Shown piece after piece: positions 7,832-16,655 of a stretch of 64,000 nucleotides of DNA. The notes below the pieces were generated by a model. The model was not told the origin of the DNA, made no database searches, and saw only the letters and a list, made by a program, of their open reading frames with translations. The stretch is from an uncultured Bacteroidia bacterium (GTDB lineage: Bacteria > Bacteroidota > Bacteroidia > Bacteroidales > UBA932). A program made the position numbers and the translations under genes. Every line of letters begins with the position of its first letter. Within the stretch, counting starts at the first letter, position 1. Location: positions 1 to 64,000 of the forward strand of contig CADBAY010000007.1 in NCBI GenBank assembly GCA_902792815.1, given 5' to 3'.

Positions 7832-8785
7832 TCAGAGCGAGCCTGAATTAACTACGGGCTGGGCGGGTTCGTCCCCGCAGAGCACGACCAGAAGGTTGCT
7901 TACCATTGCGGCCTTGCGCTCTTCGTTCAGATCTACAACACCTTGGTCCTTGAGTTTGTCAAGGGCCATTTTTACCATGCTCACGGCTCCGTCGACTATC
8001 TTCTCGCGAGCCGCGATGATGGCGTCGGCCTGCTGGCGGCGCAGCATTACGGCTGCGATTTCAGGGGCGTAGGCGAGATAGTTGATGCGTGCTTCCACAA
8101 CGTGGATGCCGGCCATTGAGAGGCGGTCGTTCAGGGTGCTCACAAGCTGCTCGTTGATCTCGTCGGCGTTGCTGCGGAGGGTCAGTTCGTCGGCGTTGTC
8201 GGCATTGTCATATGCATAGCAGCCGGCAACCTGCCTGAGAGCTGCGTCGCTTTGCACGCGCACGAAGTTCTCAAAAGCCTCGGAGAGGGCCCTGGCGCTT
8301 GTGCCGCCCTTGCTCCCGGGTGTAGCAAGTGACTGGCTGTCAATCTCGAACAGGGCCTTGTACGTGTCCTGGAGCTTCCACACCAGCACCATGCCTATGA
8401 GTACGGGGTTGCCGGATTTGTCGTTGACCTTGATGGGCTCGGGGTTGAGGTTGCGTGCGCGCAGGCTTACGCGCTTTTTGCTGAGGAACGGATTCACCCA
8501 GTAGAAGCCGGTCTTGTTCAGGGTGCCTTTGTATTTGCCGAAGAAGACAAGGGCCTTAGCTTCATTTGGCTCCTGCATGATGAAGCCCGAGCAGAGTATG
8601 ATGGCCAGCAGGAAGATGAGTCCGCCGCAAAGCCCGAAAATGCCGCCCGCTTCCGATTTTACAAGGCAGAAAATGCTGAGCGCAAACAGTGCGATTACTA
8701 TTAAAAGTGCAACAAAGCCGTTGATTACCAGGCCTTTGTAAGAATATTCCTTGTTCTGTTCCATGTTGATAATGTTGTTTGACAT
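7832..8785 (-). CDS. SPFH (band 7) domain membrane protein
   Basis: The 317-residue protein has two hydrophobic helices at about 18-40 and 48-68, then a band 7/SPFH domain: [49 protein letters not shown] and the late ALRQVAG and [24 protein letters not shown] proteins oligomerise on membranes and act as scaffolds. It lacks the Gly/Cys-rich tail that some viral-stress homologues have. Start choice: ATG 8785 (MSNNIIN) or the internal ATG at 8764 (MEQNKEY); both fit. It lies 20 bases downstream of glnN on the same strand, so it is probably the second gene of that transcript. Confidence 0.9.
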   Translation of the reverse strand: MSNNIINMEQNKEYSYKGLVINGFVALLIVIALFALSIFCLVKSEAGGIFGLCGGLIFLLAIILCSGFIMQEPNEAKALVFFGKYKGTLNKTGFYWVNPFLSKKRVSLRARNLNPEPIKVNDKSGNPVLIGMVLVWKLQDTYKALFEIDSQSLATPGSKGGTSARALSEAFENFVRVQSDAALRQVAGCYAYDNADNADELTLRSNADEINEQLVSTLNDRLSMAGIHVVEARINYLAYAPEIAAVMLRRQQADAIIAAREKIVDGAVSMVKMALDKLKDQGVVDLNEERKAAMVSNLLVVLCGDEPAQPVVNSGSL

Positions 8786-8805
8786 TGCCAGGGTAAATAA
8801 TATAA

Positions 8806-10962
8806 CTAGTTGATGAACAACAGCTCCCGGTATTTGGGAAGAGGCCAGAGAGCGTTGTCGGTGAGTTCTTCGAGGCGGTCGATGCTTTCGCGAAGGAAGC
8901 GAATCTTCTCGGCAGCCTTTTCGGCGGCAAGGGCCTTGGGGAAGGCTTCCTGAAGGGCTTCGGCCTTTTCGCGTGCGGAGTCAAGCTCTTCGGAGCGGCT
9001 CTTGATGTCGGTAATAAGCTCCCCGCATTCTTTGATGAGGTCTATTTGAGTCGATGCCATCTGCCTATACTTGTCGGGGAAGTTCTGGCGCATGAGGTCG
9101 AGGTTCTCAAGCAAGTTGCGCTGGTATTCAAGTCCGGCGGGAAGAATATGGTTGAGAGCCATACGAGCGGCGGTCCTGGCCTCGATGAGGACTTTGGTAG
9201 TATAAGTCTGCCACTTGACTTCGTTGCGCGCTTCAAGTTCCTTAAGGTCGCAGATGCCCTGGCTGGTAAACAGTTCAACCGCTTCGGCAGACGTGAATTT
9301 GCAGAACATTTTGGGTACGCTGGACTCCGTGTCAAGGCCTCTTCGAGCGGCTTCTTTTTTCCACTCCTCGCTATAGCCGTTGCCCTCAAAGCATATAGTA
9401 TCCAACACTTTGGCTATGAGAGGCTTGAGGCAGTCCATAATGGCTATCTGGAGGGGCTTGCCCATATCGAGGGCCTTATCGACCTGGGCCTTGAAGAGGG
9501 TAAGCTGCTCCGCCACGGCCGCGTTGAGCACCGTAAGGGCTCCGGCGCAGTTGGCGCTTGACCCTACGGCCCTGAATTCGAATCGGTTACCCGTGAACGC
9601 GAAAGGCGATGTGCGGTTGCGGTCGGTATTGTCGACAAAGATCTCGGGAATCTCCACCAGCCCCACGTGCCTTCCTTTCTTGCCGGCAATCTCGATTGGC
9701 GTATCGGAGGGCAATTCCAGAAGTTTGCGCAGCACCTCCGTCATGGCCTTGCCCAGGAATGCCGATACAATGGCAGGAGGGGCCTCGTGGGCGCCGAGCC
9801 TGTGTGAGTTGTTGGCACTGGCGATGCTGGCCTTGAGCAGGCCGTTGTGCTTCTGGACCGCTGCCAGCGAGTTGACAAAGAACGTGACGAACTGCAGGTT
9901 TCCGTTGGCATCTTTGCCGGGCGCCAGCAGCTGGGTGCCGGTGTCGGTGCCCAGCGACCAGTTGTTGTGCTTGCCGCTGCCGTTTATGCCTTCGAATGGC
10001 TTTTCGTGGAACAGGACCACGAATCCATGCTTGCGGGCTATGCGCGTCATCACATTCATCAGCATCTGGTTGTGGTCGTTGGCAAGGTTGGCCTCCTCAT
10101 ACACGGGAGCCATCTCAAACTGATTGGGTGCCACTTCGTTATGGCGTGTCCTGAGGGGGATGCCCAGCTTGTACCCTTCGGTCTCGACCTCCTTCATGAA
10201 TGCCGTGACGCGGGAGGGGATAGCGCCGAAGTAATGGTCTCCGAGCTGCTGGCTCTTGGAAGACGAATGCCCCATAAGGGTGCGGCCGGTGAGCATCAGG
10301 TCGGGCCTGGCGGCGAACAGGTCTTCATCTACAAGGAAGTATTCCTGCTCCCACCCAAGGTAGGAGTACACCCGTTTGACGTTGGGGTCGAATAGCTTGC
10401 AGATGGGGACTGCGGCGTCGTTTACGGCCTTGAGAGCCTTTTTGAAAGGGGTTTTGTAGTCCAGGGCCTCTCCGGTGTAGGCGATGAAAACGGACGGAAT
10501 GCAGAGCGTATCGTCCTGTATGAACACCGGCGAGGTGGGATCCCAGGCAGTATAGCCGCGGGCCTCGAAAGTGGCGCGTATGCCTCCGTTGGGGAATGAC
10601 GAAGCGTCAGGCTCCTGCTGTACCAGGGACGAGCCGTCGAACTGCTCTATGGCATCGTGTTTCTCGGCCGTGCCCTCGGTGAGGGGCTGGAACCAGTGAG
10701 TGACGTGGGTCGCGCCGTGGTCAAGAGCCCAGGCTTTCATGCCCTCGGCCACCTTGTCGGCGGTAGGTCCGTCAAGGGTTGCGCCCTTGTCCATGCAGAG
10801 CACCAGCTTTTGGTAAGTCTGGCTGTCAAGGTACTTTTCCATATTGGCCCGGTTAAACACCTGCGAGCCAAAGAAGTCGGAGGGCTTTCCCGCGGGAATG
10901 TCCACTTCGGCCGCCTTCTTTTTGAAAGCGTCGTGCACAACGTCGAATCTGAGATTTCCCAT
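8806..10962 (-). CDS. glnN: Glutamine synthetase type III
   Basis: The 718-residue length and sequence are those of the type III glutamine synthetases, dodecamers that make glutamine from glutamate, ammonia and ATP and are the main form in Bacteroidales. Characteristic stretches include HWFQPLTEGTAEKHDAF-like (here HDAIEQF), GWEQEYFLVDE, RHNEVAPNQFEMAPVYEEAN, NGSGKHNNWSLGTDTG and NRTSPFAFTGNRFEFRAVGSS. All metal- and nucleotide-binding loops look intact. The ATG is only 4 bases from a consensus -7 box, so the mRNA may be leaderless. The gene shares its upstream region with the divergent GH13 gene. Nitrogen control is likely but no operator is evident. Confidence 0.97.
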   Translation of the reverse strand: MGNLRFDVVHDAFKKKAAEVDIPAGKPSDFFGSQVFNRANMEKYLDSQTYQKLVLCMDKGATLDGPTADKVAEGMKAWALDHGATHVTHWFQPLTEGTAEKHDAIEQFDGSSLVQQEPDASSFPNGGIRATFEARGYTAWDPTSPVFIQDDTLCIPSVFIAYTGEALDYKTPFKKALKAVNDAAVPICKLFDPNVKRVYSYLGWEQEYFLVDEDLFAARPDLMLTGRTLMGHSSSKSQQLGDHYFGAIPSRVTAFMKEVETEGYKLGIPLRTRHNEVAPNQFEMAPVYEEANLANDHNQMLMNVMTRIARKHGFVVLFHEKPFEGINGSGKHNNWSLGTDTGTQLLAPGKDANGNLQFVTFFVNSLAAVQKHNGLLKASIASANNSHRLGAHEAPPAIVSAFLGKAMTEVLRKLLELPSDTPIEIAGKKGRHVGLVEIPEIFVDNTDRNRTSPFAFTGNRFEFRAVGSSANCAGALTVLNAAVAEQLTLFKAQVDKALDMGKPLQIAIMDCLKPLIAKVLDTICFEGNGYSEEWKKEAARRGLDTESSVPKMFCKFTSAEAVELFTSQGICDLKELEARNEVKWQTYTTKVLIEARTAARMALNHILPAGLEYQRNLLENLDLMRQNFPDKYRQMASTQIDLIKECGELITDIKSRSEELDSAREKAEALQEAFPKALAAEKAAEKIRFLRESIDRLEELTDNALWPLPKYRELLFIN

Positions 10963-10966
10963 AAGG

Positions 10967-10974
10967 CAAATATA
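10967..10974 (-). promoter_or_regulatory. Minus-strand promoter -7 box TATATTTG for glnN
   Basis: The box ends 4 bases before the glnN start codon, so transcription would begin at or next to the ATG. It lies 21 bases from the divergent plus-strand box. Confidence 0.7.
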
Positions 10975-10995
10975 GGAAATTTTGTGCAGAATTAT

Positions 10996-11003
10996 TATAT
11001 TTG
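10996..11003 (+). promoter_or_regulatory. Promoter -7 box TATATTTG for the GH13 fusion gene
   Basis: Consensus box 28 bases before the ATG at 11032. Its upstream element must overlap the divergent glnN promoter. Confidence 0.72.
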
Positions 11004-11031
11004 AAAATGCATTAATAACACTTCACTAGTT

Positions 11032-13776
11032 ATGAAAATCAGGTCGATTATTATGGCCGCAGCGTTGCTCTGCGCCATATCTGCAAGCGCACAGCCTGCG
11101 CCCGGCTCATTCAGGCAAACGTGGGAAAAGGGCCCCGGGTGGCTCAACAACGCCGTCATTTACCAGATTTATCCCTCATCCTATCAAGACTCTGACGGCA
11201 ACGGTATCGGAGATATCCGGGGAGTTGCGTCCAGGCTGGACTACATCCAGAAGCTGGGAGTCACGGCCATCTGGTTCAATCCGCTTTTCTGTTCCGGCTG
11301 GATAGACGGCGGCTACGATGTCACCGATTACTACAGGGTTGATCCGCGTTTCGGTACCAATAACGACCTCGTGGAGCTCATAAAGGAGGCCCACAAACGC
11401 GGCATCAAAGTGCTGCTTGACCTGGTTCCCGGGCATACGTCCATCGATCACCCCTGGTTCAAAGAAAGTGCGGAAGATACCAACCTGCTCCACTCCGACT
11501 ACTTCATCTGGAGCGACCGCTTGCCCGACGATAAGGCCCGGGAGGATCTGGAAGAGATGCTCAAGGACCCTAATTTCATGCAGAATACCAGGGGCAAGTG
11601 GATGAAGAGCGATTATCCCAGGGCCAAGTACTACTACAAGAATTTCTATGCCTGCCAGCCAGCACTCAACTTCGGCTATGCCAATCCTGACCCTTCGCAC
11701 CCTTGGGAGCAGGGCGTCGACGATCCGGGCCCGAGGGCTGTGAAGCAGGAACTCAAGAATATAATAGCGTTCTGGTACGGGAAAGGCGTTGACGGCTTCC
11801 GCGTCGACATGGCCAAGAGCCTGATCAAAAACGACCCCGACAAGAAGGCGATAGTCAAACTCTGGCGCGAGATCCGCGCCTGGTCGGACAGGGAATTCCC
11901 GGGTCACGTGCTTATGGCGGAGTGGTCGGAGCCCAAGTACTGCCTTGCGGCCGGATTCAACGTGGATATGTACCTGAACAGCACCTCGGCCACCAACCGC
12001 CTTATGTACTTCGACCGCAAGCATCAGGCCAACGGCGGTGCATATTTTACCAAGAACGCCTGCCAGCCTTCTACGCACGACCTTTACGGCAATCCCTGGC
12101 CGGAGAAAAAAGTCAACCGCGATGTGACGGCCGCCGGTGCCCTCAAGGAGTATTTCGACAGTTACACCGACAATCTGGCCTGGACCAAAGACTGGGGTTA
12201 CTTTGCTTCCATCACCGGCAATCATGACCACCTGCGCCTCAATACAGGCGACCGTAACGACCCCGACCAGCTGCGTGTAATGCTCTCGTGGATACTCACC
12301 ACCAATCTGCCCATTCTTTACTATGGTGACGAGATAGGCATGCGTTCGCTGGCCGACCTGCCCAACGTCGAGGGTGCCAACCATAACGGCAAGGAGCGCG
12401 CCGGCGCCCGTACTCCCATGCAGTGGGATGGCAGCGCCAACGCCGGCTTCAGCACCTGCGAGCCCGAAAAACTGTATTTCCCCGTCTGTCCGGAGTGGAC
12501 TCCCGCTACGTCTTATCCCGCTTATCTTGCCTGGAAGGCGGCCGGAGCCAAGAACCCCACTGCCCCCGGGGCTCCTACCGTGGCGAGTCAGGAGAACGAC
12601 CCTTCGTCGCTTCTTAACTGGACCCGAGGGCTCATAGCCCTTCGCAAGTCAACTCCTGCGTTCTGGGCCGACAGCGACTTTGCGCCTGTATTTGACGAGG
12701 CGCATCCCTATCCTATGGTGTACACCCGCGGCAACGGCGAGCAGACATGGATTGTAGCCCTCAATCCTACAGGCAAAAAGCAGACGGTGACCCTGCCTGC
12801 CTCTCTCGGCCTCAAGAAGGCAGGTAAGATTGCTCCCGAGATGTCTTACGGAAAGGTGAGCCTGAGCGGCGGCAAGCTGAGCATGGGCCCTACATCGGTG
12901 TTTATCGCGCCCCTGCCCAAGAGTTCCACGGCTATGACGGTCTGCAGTTTCAATATCCGCTATGCCAACAGCAAGGACCTCTATCCCGACGGCAGCAGCG
13001 CCGCCTGGGCGGCACGCCGCAAGGCTGTGAAGCGCTTTATCGATACCGTCAAGCCCGATATCATCGGCCTTCAGGAGGTGCGCAAGCCGCAGTCGGCCGA
13101 CTTTTACTCCTTCTTCGGCGACGATTACGGCTATTACGATGTGGGCCGCGACAGCAAGACAGGCGCTTCGGTTGCCGAGGCCGACTGCGAAGGTGTGGGC
13201 ATCCTGTACCGCAAAGACCGCTTCGAGCTGGTGAAAAAAGAATTCTTCTGGCTCGACAAGGATATCCACACCAGGCCCGAATTGAACCACGACAAGACCT
13301 ACGGTGACTGGCATGCGGCATGCCGCCGCGTGACGGTGTGCACTGTGCTTAAAGATAAAAAGCACAACGGAACTCCTGTGTACTTCTATTCCACTCATTA
13401 CGACCACAGGAGCCTGACCGCCATAGGCAATTCGTCAGATCTGATGGTGGAGCAGATGCGCGCCATCGGCAAATTGGATGATATCAAGAACGCCAAGGGT
13501 GTGGTGATAGTTGTCGGCGACTTGAACACCACCTCCGAATCGGGCCATCTTGCACCGCTCGAGAAGAATATGTACTACGCCAGGTTTGATGCTCCGGGCC
13601 TGGACCGCTATACCGGCACGTTCAACGGTTTCGGCCATTCCTGCAGCCTTATTGACCATATCTTCTATGGCGGCAAGGCTGTCAGTCCCGTCAAATACTG
13701 GGTTGACAGAACAGACTACGGGGTACCGTTCCTCTCGGACCACTACCCGGTACTCTTTGAGTTTGATTACAAATAA
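11032..13776 (+). CDS. Secreted GH13 alpha-amylase-type hydrolase fused to an endonuclease/exonuclease/phosphatase domain
   Basis: The 914-residue protein starts with a cleavable signal peptide (MKIRSIIMAAALLCAISASA). Residues about 30-625 are a GH13 TIM barrel with beta-sandwich tail: AVIYQIYPSSYQDSDGNGIGD, the nucleophile Asp259 in GFRVDMA, the acid/base Glu297 in LMAEWSEP and Asp399 in TGNHDH are all present. From about residue 635 a complete EEP-fold domain follows: CSFNIRY, the metal-binding Glu682 in LQEVR, GDLNTT and the terminal SLIDHIFY and SDHYPVLFEF. EEP enzymes cleave phosphodiesters or phosphomonoesters. The two halves are joined in frame with no second signal. Domain calls are firm; why a glycosidase and a phosphodiesterase fold are linked is unknown. 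Confidence 0.92.
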   Translation: MKIRSIIMAAALLCAISASAQPAPGSFRQTWEKGPGWLNNAVIYQIYPSSYQDSDGNGIGDIRGVASRLDYIQKLGVTAIWFNPLFCSGWIDGGYDVTDYYRVDPRFGTNNDLVELIKEAHKRGIKVLLDLVPGHTSIDHPWFKESAEDTNLLHSDYFIWSDRLPDDKAREDLEEMLKDPNFMQNTRGKWMKSDYPRAKYYYKNFYACQPALNFGYANPDPSHPWEQGVDDPGPRAVKQELKNIIAFWYGKGVDGFRVDMAKSLIKNDPDKKAIVKLWREIRAWSDREFPGHVLMAEWSEPKYCLAAGFNVDMYLNSTSATNRLMYFDRKHQANGGAYFTKNACQPSTHDLYGNPWPEKKVNRDVTAAGALKEYFDSYTDNLAWTKDWGYFASITGNHDHLRLNTGDRNDPDQLRVMLSWILTTNLPILYYGDEIGMRSLADLPNVEGANHNGKERAGARTPMQWDGSANAGFSTCEPEKLYFPVCPEWTPATSYPAYLAWKAAGAKNPTAPGAPTVASQENDPSSLLNWTRGLIALRKSTPAFWADSDFAPVFDEAHPYPMVYTRGNGEQTWIVALNPTGKKQTVTLPASLGLKKAGKIAPEMSYGKVSLSGGKLSMGPTSVFIAPLPKSSTAMTVCSFNIRYANSKDLYPDGSSAAWAARRKAVKRFIDTVKPDIIGLQEVRKPQSADFYSFFGDDYGYYDVGRDSKTGASVAEADCEGVGILYRKDRFELVKKEFFWLDKDIHTRPELNHDKTYGDWHAACRRVTVCTVLKDKKHNGTPVYFYSTHYDHRSLTAIGNSSDLMVEQMRAIGKLDDIKNAKGVVIVVGDLNTTSESGHLAPLEKNMYYARFDAPGLDRYTGTFNGFGHSCSLIDHIFYGGKAVSPVKYWVDRTDYGVPFLSDHYPVLFEFDYK

Positions 13777-13791
13777 AAATGCTGATTATTC

Positions 13792-13828
13792 ATCCCTCGC
13801 TCGCAATTTGATAGCGAGGGATTTTTTT
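13792..13828 (+). terminator. Intrinsic terminator
   Basis: ATCCCTCGCT (13792-13801) pairs perfectly with AGCGAGGGAT (13813-13822), followed by a run of seven T. It ends the GH13 fusion transcript. Confidence 0.9.
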
Positions 13829-13917
13829 CCGAAAAAAATAGCAAATACTGGTTTCTTTTTTTTTGAATCCTTTGGCAGACCGAACCGATTGCAGATATTA
13901 GCGAAAAGAATTGTCAC

Positions 13918-13940
13918 TTTTACAACTGTTGGTTGTAAAA
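13918..13940 (+). promoter_or_regulatory. Palindromic operator candidate TTTTACAAC-N5-GTTGTAAAA
   Basis: A perfect 9-bp inverted repeat with a 5-base spacer lies just upstream of the -7 box of the toxin-antitoxin-like pair, overlapping the expected -33 region. Binding by the XRE protein encoded downstream would give the autorepression usual for such modules; this is inference. Confidence 0.6.
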
Positions 13941-13954
13941 CCCGGTTTTTTAAT

Positions 13955-13962
13955 TATATTTG
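13955..13962 (+). promoter_or_regulatory. Promoter -7 box TATATTTG
   Basis: Consensus box 18 bases before the ATG at 13981, directly after the palindrome. Confidence 0.75.
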
Positions 13963-13980
13963 CATCAATAATCTTAAACT

Positions 13981-14532
13981 ATGTTACTTTTTGATGATGT
14001 TACAAACGATGGACGCCTATGGTCGGTTCGTTATGAGGGGGAGTCAGATAATGCTTTGTTTACTGTATTCTCTCAGTGGAATGACGTTGAATGGTTGAGG
14101 GAGTTCTTTTACAAGAATAAAGATGACCTGACTCGATATTTCAAAGTGACCGATGTAAATGAAGCTATTTATGATACAATTGAGGAGAGTGATATTCTTC
14201 AGTGTATGATTCTGGACTTAAGCCCCGACGCCGATCTAGAACAATTATTCCGCCCATTGAATAATAATCAAACAGCAGCTATGCTGTTAGATAAAGAAAA
14301 GGCAAAACTAAAGACAAGAGGAAGGCATTCGTCATGGTTAAGGCTATATGCTATCCGATTAGAAAAGGGAGTATTCATTATTACAGGCGGAGCAATAAAA
14401 CTAACGGCATCAATGGCAGAAAGAAGCCATACATTGCAGGAGCTGTTAAAAATGGAAAAAGTGCGCAACTTTCTTTTGGCAGAAGGAATTGTTGACAAAC
14501 AAAGCTTTTCTGATTATCAGAATACATTATAA
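13981..14532 (+). CDS. Putative toxin of a two-gene toxin-antitoxin module
   Basis: The 183-residue protein has no signal or membrane segment. Its C-terminal third (WLRLYAIRLEKGVFIITGGAIKLT, then MAERSHTLQELLKMEKVRNFL) has the pattern I associate with RelE/HigB-like toxin proteins paired with XRE antitoxins in Bacteroides, but the N-terminal half is not recognised. The gene is distinctly AT-rich relative to its neighbours, which suggests acquisition by transfer. It is followed 11 bases later by an XRE-family gene and preceded by a palindromic operator. Toxic activity is inferred from this arrangement; it could also be an uncharacterised partner of the regulator. Confidence 0.6.
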   Translation: MLLFDDVTNDGRLWSVRYEGESDNALFTVFSQWNDVEWLREFFYKNKDDLTRYFKVTDVNEAIYDTIEESDILQCMILDLSPDADLEQLFRPLNNNQTAAMLLDKEKAKLKTRGRHSSWLRLYAIRLEKGVFIITGGAIKLTASMAERSHTLQELLKMEKVRNFLLAEGIVDKQSFSDYQNTL

Positions 14533-14543
14533 AACTTATCAAT

Positions 14544-14840
14544 ATGGAAACGGCAGTAGAGCGGCTGAGAAGGTACGAAGCTCCCACTCCTTCGCATTGG
14601 AGGGAGGTGGCAGAATGGCGACGAGCAAACAGGAGCTGGTTAATTCGCTCTCAGGCTATAGCTATGAAGATACTGGACAAGATGCAAGAGCAGAGATGGA
14701 CACAAGCAAAAGTCGCAGAGATGCTCGGATGTTCCCAACAATACGTTTCCCGCATCGTCAAAGGCGGTGAGAACCTTAGCCTTGAGATGCTGTCACGGAT
14801 TGAAGACGCTTTAGAAATCGAAGTGTTTTCTGCTACTTAA
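14544..14840 (+). CDS. XRE-family helix-turn-helix regulator (putative antitoxin)
   Basis: The 98-residue protein has an N-terminal basic/aromatic segment (HWREVAEWRRANRSWL) that may contact its partner, and an HTH_3 domain at about 42-96: WTQAKVAEMLGCSQQYVSRIVKGGENLSL is a typical Cro/C1-type DNA-binding core. It lies 11 bases after the putative toxin gene. The order toxin then antitoxin is that of HigBA-type modules. It ends inside the convergent murQ gene with an 8-base overlap. Confidence 0.8.
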   Translation: METAVERLRRYEAPTPSHWREVAEWRRANRSWLIRSQAIAMKILDKMQEQRWTQAKVAEMLGCSQQYVSRIVKGGENLSLEMLSRIEDALEIEVFSAT

Positions 14841-15639
14841 GGCTGTCGATAGCCGAGCGGACTGAACCGTATTCGAGCAAGAGATTCCGTGCCTGGTCGT
14901 AATCGGCCAGGCCGGTTTCGTACATGATCATGCGTGTGCCGCGGTCAACCAGTTTGGAGTTGGTGAGCTGCATGTCCACCATGCGGTTGCCCTTCACGTG
15001 ACCGAGGCGTATCATCACGGCCGTGGAAATCATGTTCAGGATCAGCTTGGCGGCGGTGCCGGACTTCATGCGGGTGCTGCCGGTTACAAACTCAGGGCCG
15101 ACCACTGCCTCTATGGGGATTTCTGCAACAGCAGCTGCGCGTGAGCCTTTGTTAGCGGAAATGACGGCCGTCAGAAGTCCGCTGCGGCGTGCTTTGTCAA
15201 GGGCGCCTACCACGTAGGGCGCTCCGCCCGATGCGGAAATGCCCACTACGGTATCGTCAGGAGTGGGATTGAATGCCAGTATATCCCTCCAGCCTTGCTC
15301 GAGGTCGTCCTCGGCGCCTTCTACCGCGTTGCGGATAGCCTTGTCGCCGCCGGCTATGATACCTATGAATTTGTCGTGGACTCCATAAGTGGGGGGAATC
15401 TCCGATGCGTCCGTTACGCCCAGGCGCCCGCTTGTGCCGGCGCCGATGTAGAACACGCGCCCGCCGCGTTTCATCCTTTCCACAATCCCGTCCACAAGCT
15501 CTTTGATCTGAGGTATGGATTCTCCCACCGCCAGGGGCACTGAAACGTCTTCCGCATTGATGCCCAGCAGTATTTCTTCGGTGGTCATCTGCTCCAGATG
15601 GTCGTAGGTTGAAGCTTTTTCAGTATCTGTCATAGCCAT
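14833..15639 (-). CDS. murQ: N-acetylmuramic acid 6-phosphate etherase
   Basis: The 268-residue protein matches MurQ from end to end: GGRVFYIGAGTSGRLGVTDASE, the SIS-domain sugar-phosphate loop GISASGGAPYV, and the family signature GPEFVTGSTRMKSGTAAKLILN. MurQ cleaves the lactyl ether of MurNAc-6-phosphate to give GlcNAc-6-phosphate and lactate in peptidoglycan recycling. It is at the short end of the family (about 270-300 residues). The start is ATG 15639, or ATG 15633 two codons in; both lie just after a -7 box. No MurP, AmpG or anhydroMurNAc kinase gene is adjacent. Confidence 0.96.
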   Translation of the reverse strand: MAMTDTEKASTYDHLEQMTTEEILLGINAEDVSVPLAVGESIPQIKELVDGIVERMKRGGRVFYIGAGTSGRLGVTDASEIPPTYGVHDKFIGIIAGGDKAIRNAVEGAEDDLEQGWRDILAFNPTPDDTVVGISASGGAPYVVGALDKARRSGLLTAVISANKGSRAAAVAEIPIEAVVGPEFVTGSTRMKSGTAAKLILNMISTAVMIRLGHVKGNRMVDMQLTNSKLVDRGTRMIMYETGLADYDQARNLLLEYGSVRSAIDSLK

Positions 15640-15652
15640 TTAATTGCGGGCT

Positions 15653-15660
15653 CAAAAGTA
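15653..15660 (-). promoter_or_regulatory. Minus-strand promoter -7 box TACTTTTG for murQ
   Basis: The plus strand reads CAAAAGTA, the complement of a TAnnTTTG box, 14 bases before the murQ start; the leader would be only a few bases long. Confidence 0.55.
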
Positions 15661-15681
15661 ATAAAAAACGCTAATAGAATC

Positions 15682-15710
15682 AAGCGCCGGCCCGTAAAAG
15701 ACCGACGCTT
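15682..15710 (-). terminator. Possible terminator for the broken SusC/GLUG gene
   Basis: AAGCGCCGG (15682-15690) pairs with CCGACGCTT (15702-15710); read on the minus strand the single mismatch becomes a G-U pair. The trailing U-run is weak. It lies between the pseudogene stop and murQ. Confidence 0.4.
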
Positions 15711-15738
15711 GAAAAGAGAGGAAACCAACAATGGTTTA

Positions 15739-16588
15739 TTATTTCAGAGTAGGAACGTCTCCGCTGAAGTCCCATACATCGGTGCTCCAGCCGAGGCCTT
15801 GCGCCACCTGGGTAAGGGTCGCACCTGCAGCGGCAGCCTTGCCGTGGTAAGGGTAGTTATGCGTGTTTCCGTCGACTGCATTCACTACGAGCGGTGTTTC
15901 AGGTGAACTGTTCTCCTGACTGTACAGAGTGAGGAGGTCGGCATAATCGCGGAAATCAAGACTTGCCTTGCGGTAGCAGTCGGCATAGGTGTTATGGGTA
16001 GCGCCGAAGGCAAGGATAGCTCCGGAAGAGTACCAGTCATTGCCTTCAAACCCGGGGCCTAAGTAGGTACGTGTCTTGATAGCGTCCTGCCAGGCTATGC
16101 AGCCCTTGACTACGTTACCCGGCATGCGGGTTTCGTTGCCGTCGCCCTTATCCAGGTTTGCATGTCCGACAATACCGCCCACGGAACGGGTTGCGGAATA
16201 ATCGCCGGTGCCGTCAAGAACGGCGGTGGAGTAGCTGTTGAAAATGGAATCACCTTCACCAAGGAGGCCGCCGCAAATGCCGCCGACCCTCTGGTCGCCG
16301 CGCACGCTGCCGGACGAGTAGCAGTTGGTGACGGTTACCTTCTTGGAATAGCCGAAGAGGCCGCCGACATAGTTTTTGCCTGAATAGACCACGCAGTCCG
16401 TTTATGCTGAACGCACCATCCAGGTCGGTAACGGCATTGGCACCCGACGAACTCACGACGGCCCCGATGACGGGACCCTCCGAGTCGGTCACGGTACCAC
16501 GCACCGTAATCTTCTGGCCGTAAGCGCCAAAAGAAACCGCCATACCCAGCAGAGTAGCTAGTACAATGAACAGTTTTTTGTGTTGCAT
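15739..16588 (-). pseudogene. Chimeric relic: SusC-type receptor start joined out of frame to a GLUG-repeat C-terminus
   Basis: An ATG at 16588 starts a signal peptide (MQHKKLFIVLATLLGMAVSF) and then the carboxypeptidase-regulatory-like domain found at the start of SusC-type TonB receptors (KITVRGTVTDSEGPVIGAVV, ending DLDGAFSINGL near 16405). At about 16390-16410 the meaningful frame changes: the other frame reads CVVYSGKNYVGGLFGYSK and continues with GLUG-motif repeats (VGGICG, VGGIVGH) to a stop at 15739. Neither frame gives an intact protein. The plug and barrel of the receptor and the N-terminus of the GLUG protein are missing, consistent with a deletion that fused two genes. An assembly error is the alternative. 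Confidence 0.75.
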
Positions 16589-16655
16589 AGTTAAGAAATG
16601 ATTAAACTTAGTTTGCCGAAAAATAGGAATTCTCGCGTGCGTGTACAATAATAAA

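Noticed and set aside
11176..12384. 402-codon antisense frame inside the GH13 gene, and similar long frames opposite other GC-rich genes
   Set aside because: They lie opposite genes with intact catalytic motifs and show no domain, signal or start evidence of their own.
13981..14840. The AT-rich island as a prophage or insertion sequence
   Set aside because: No transposase, integrase, terminal inverted repeats or target duplication could be seen; only the two-gene module is supported.
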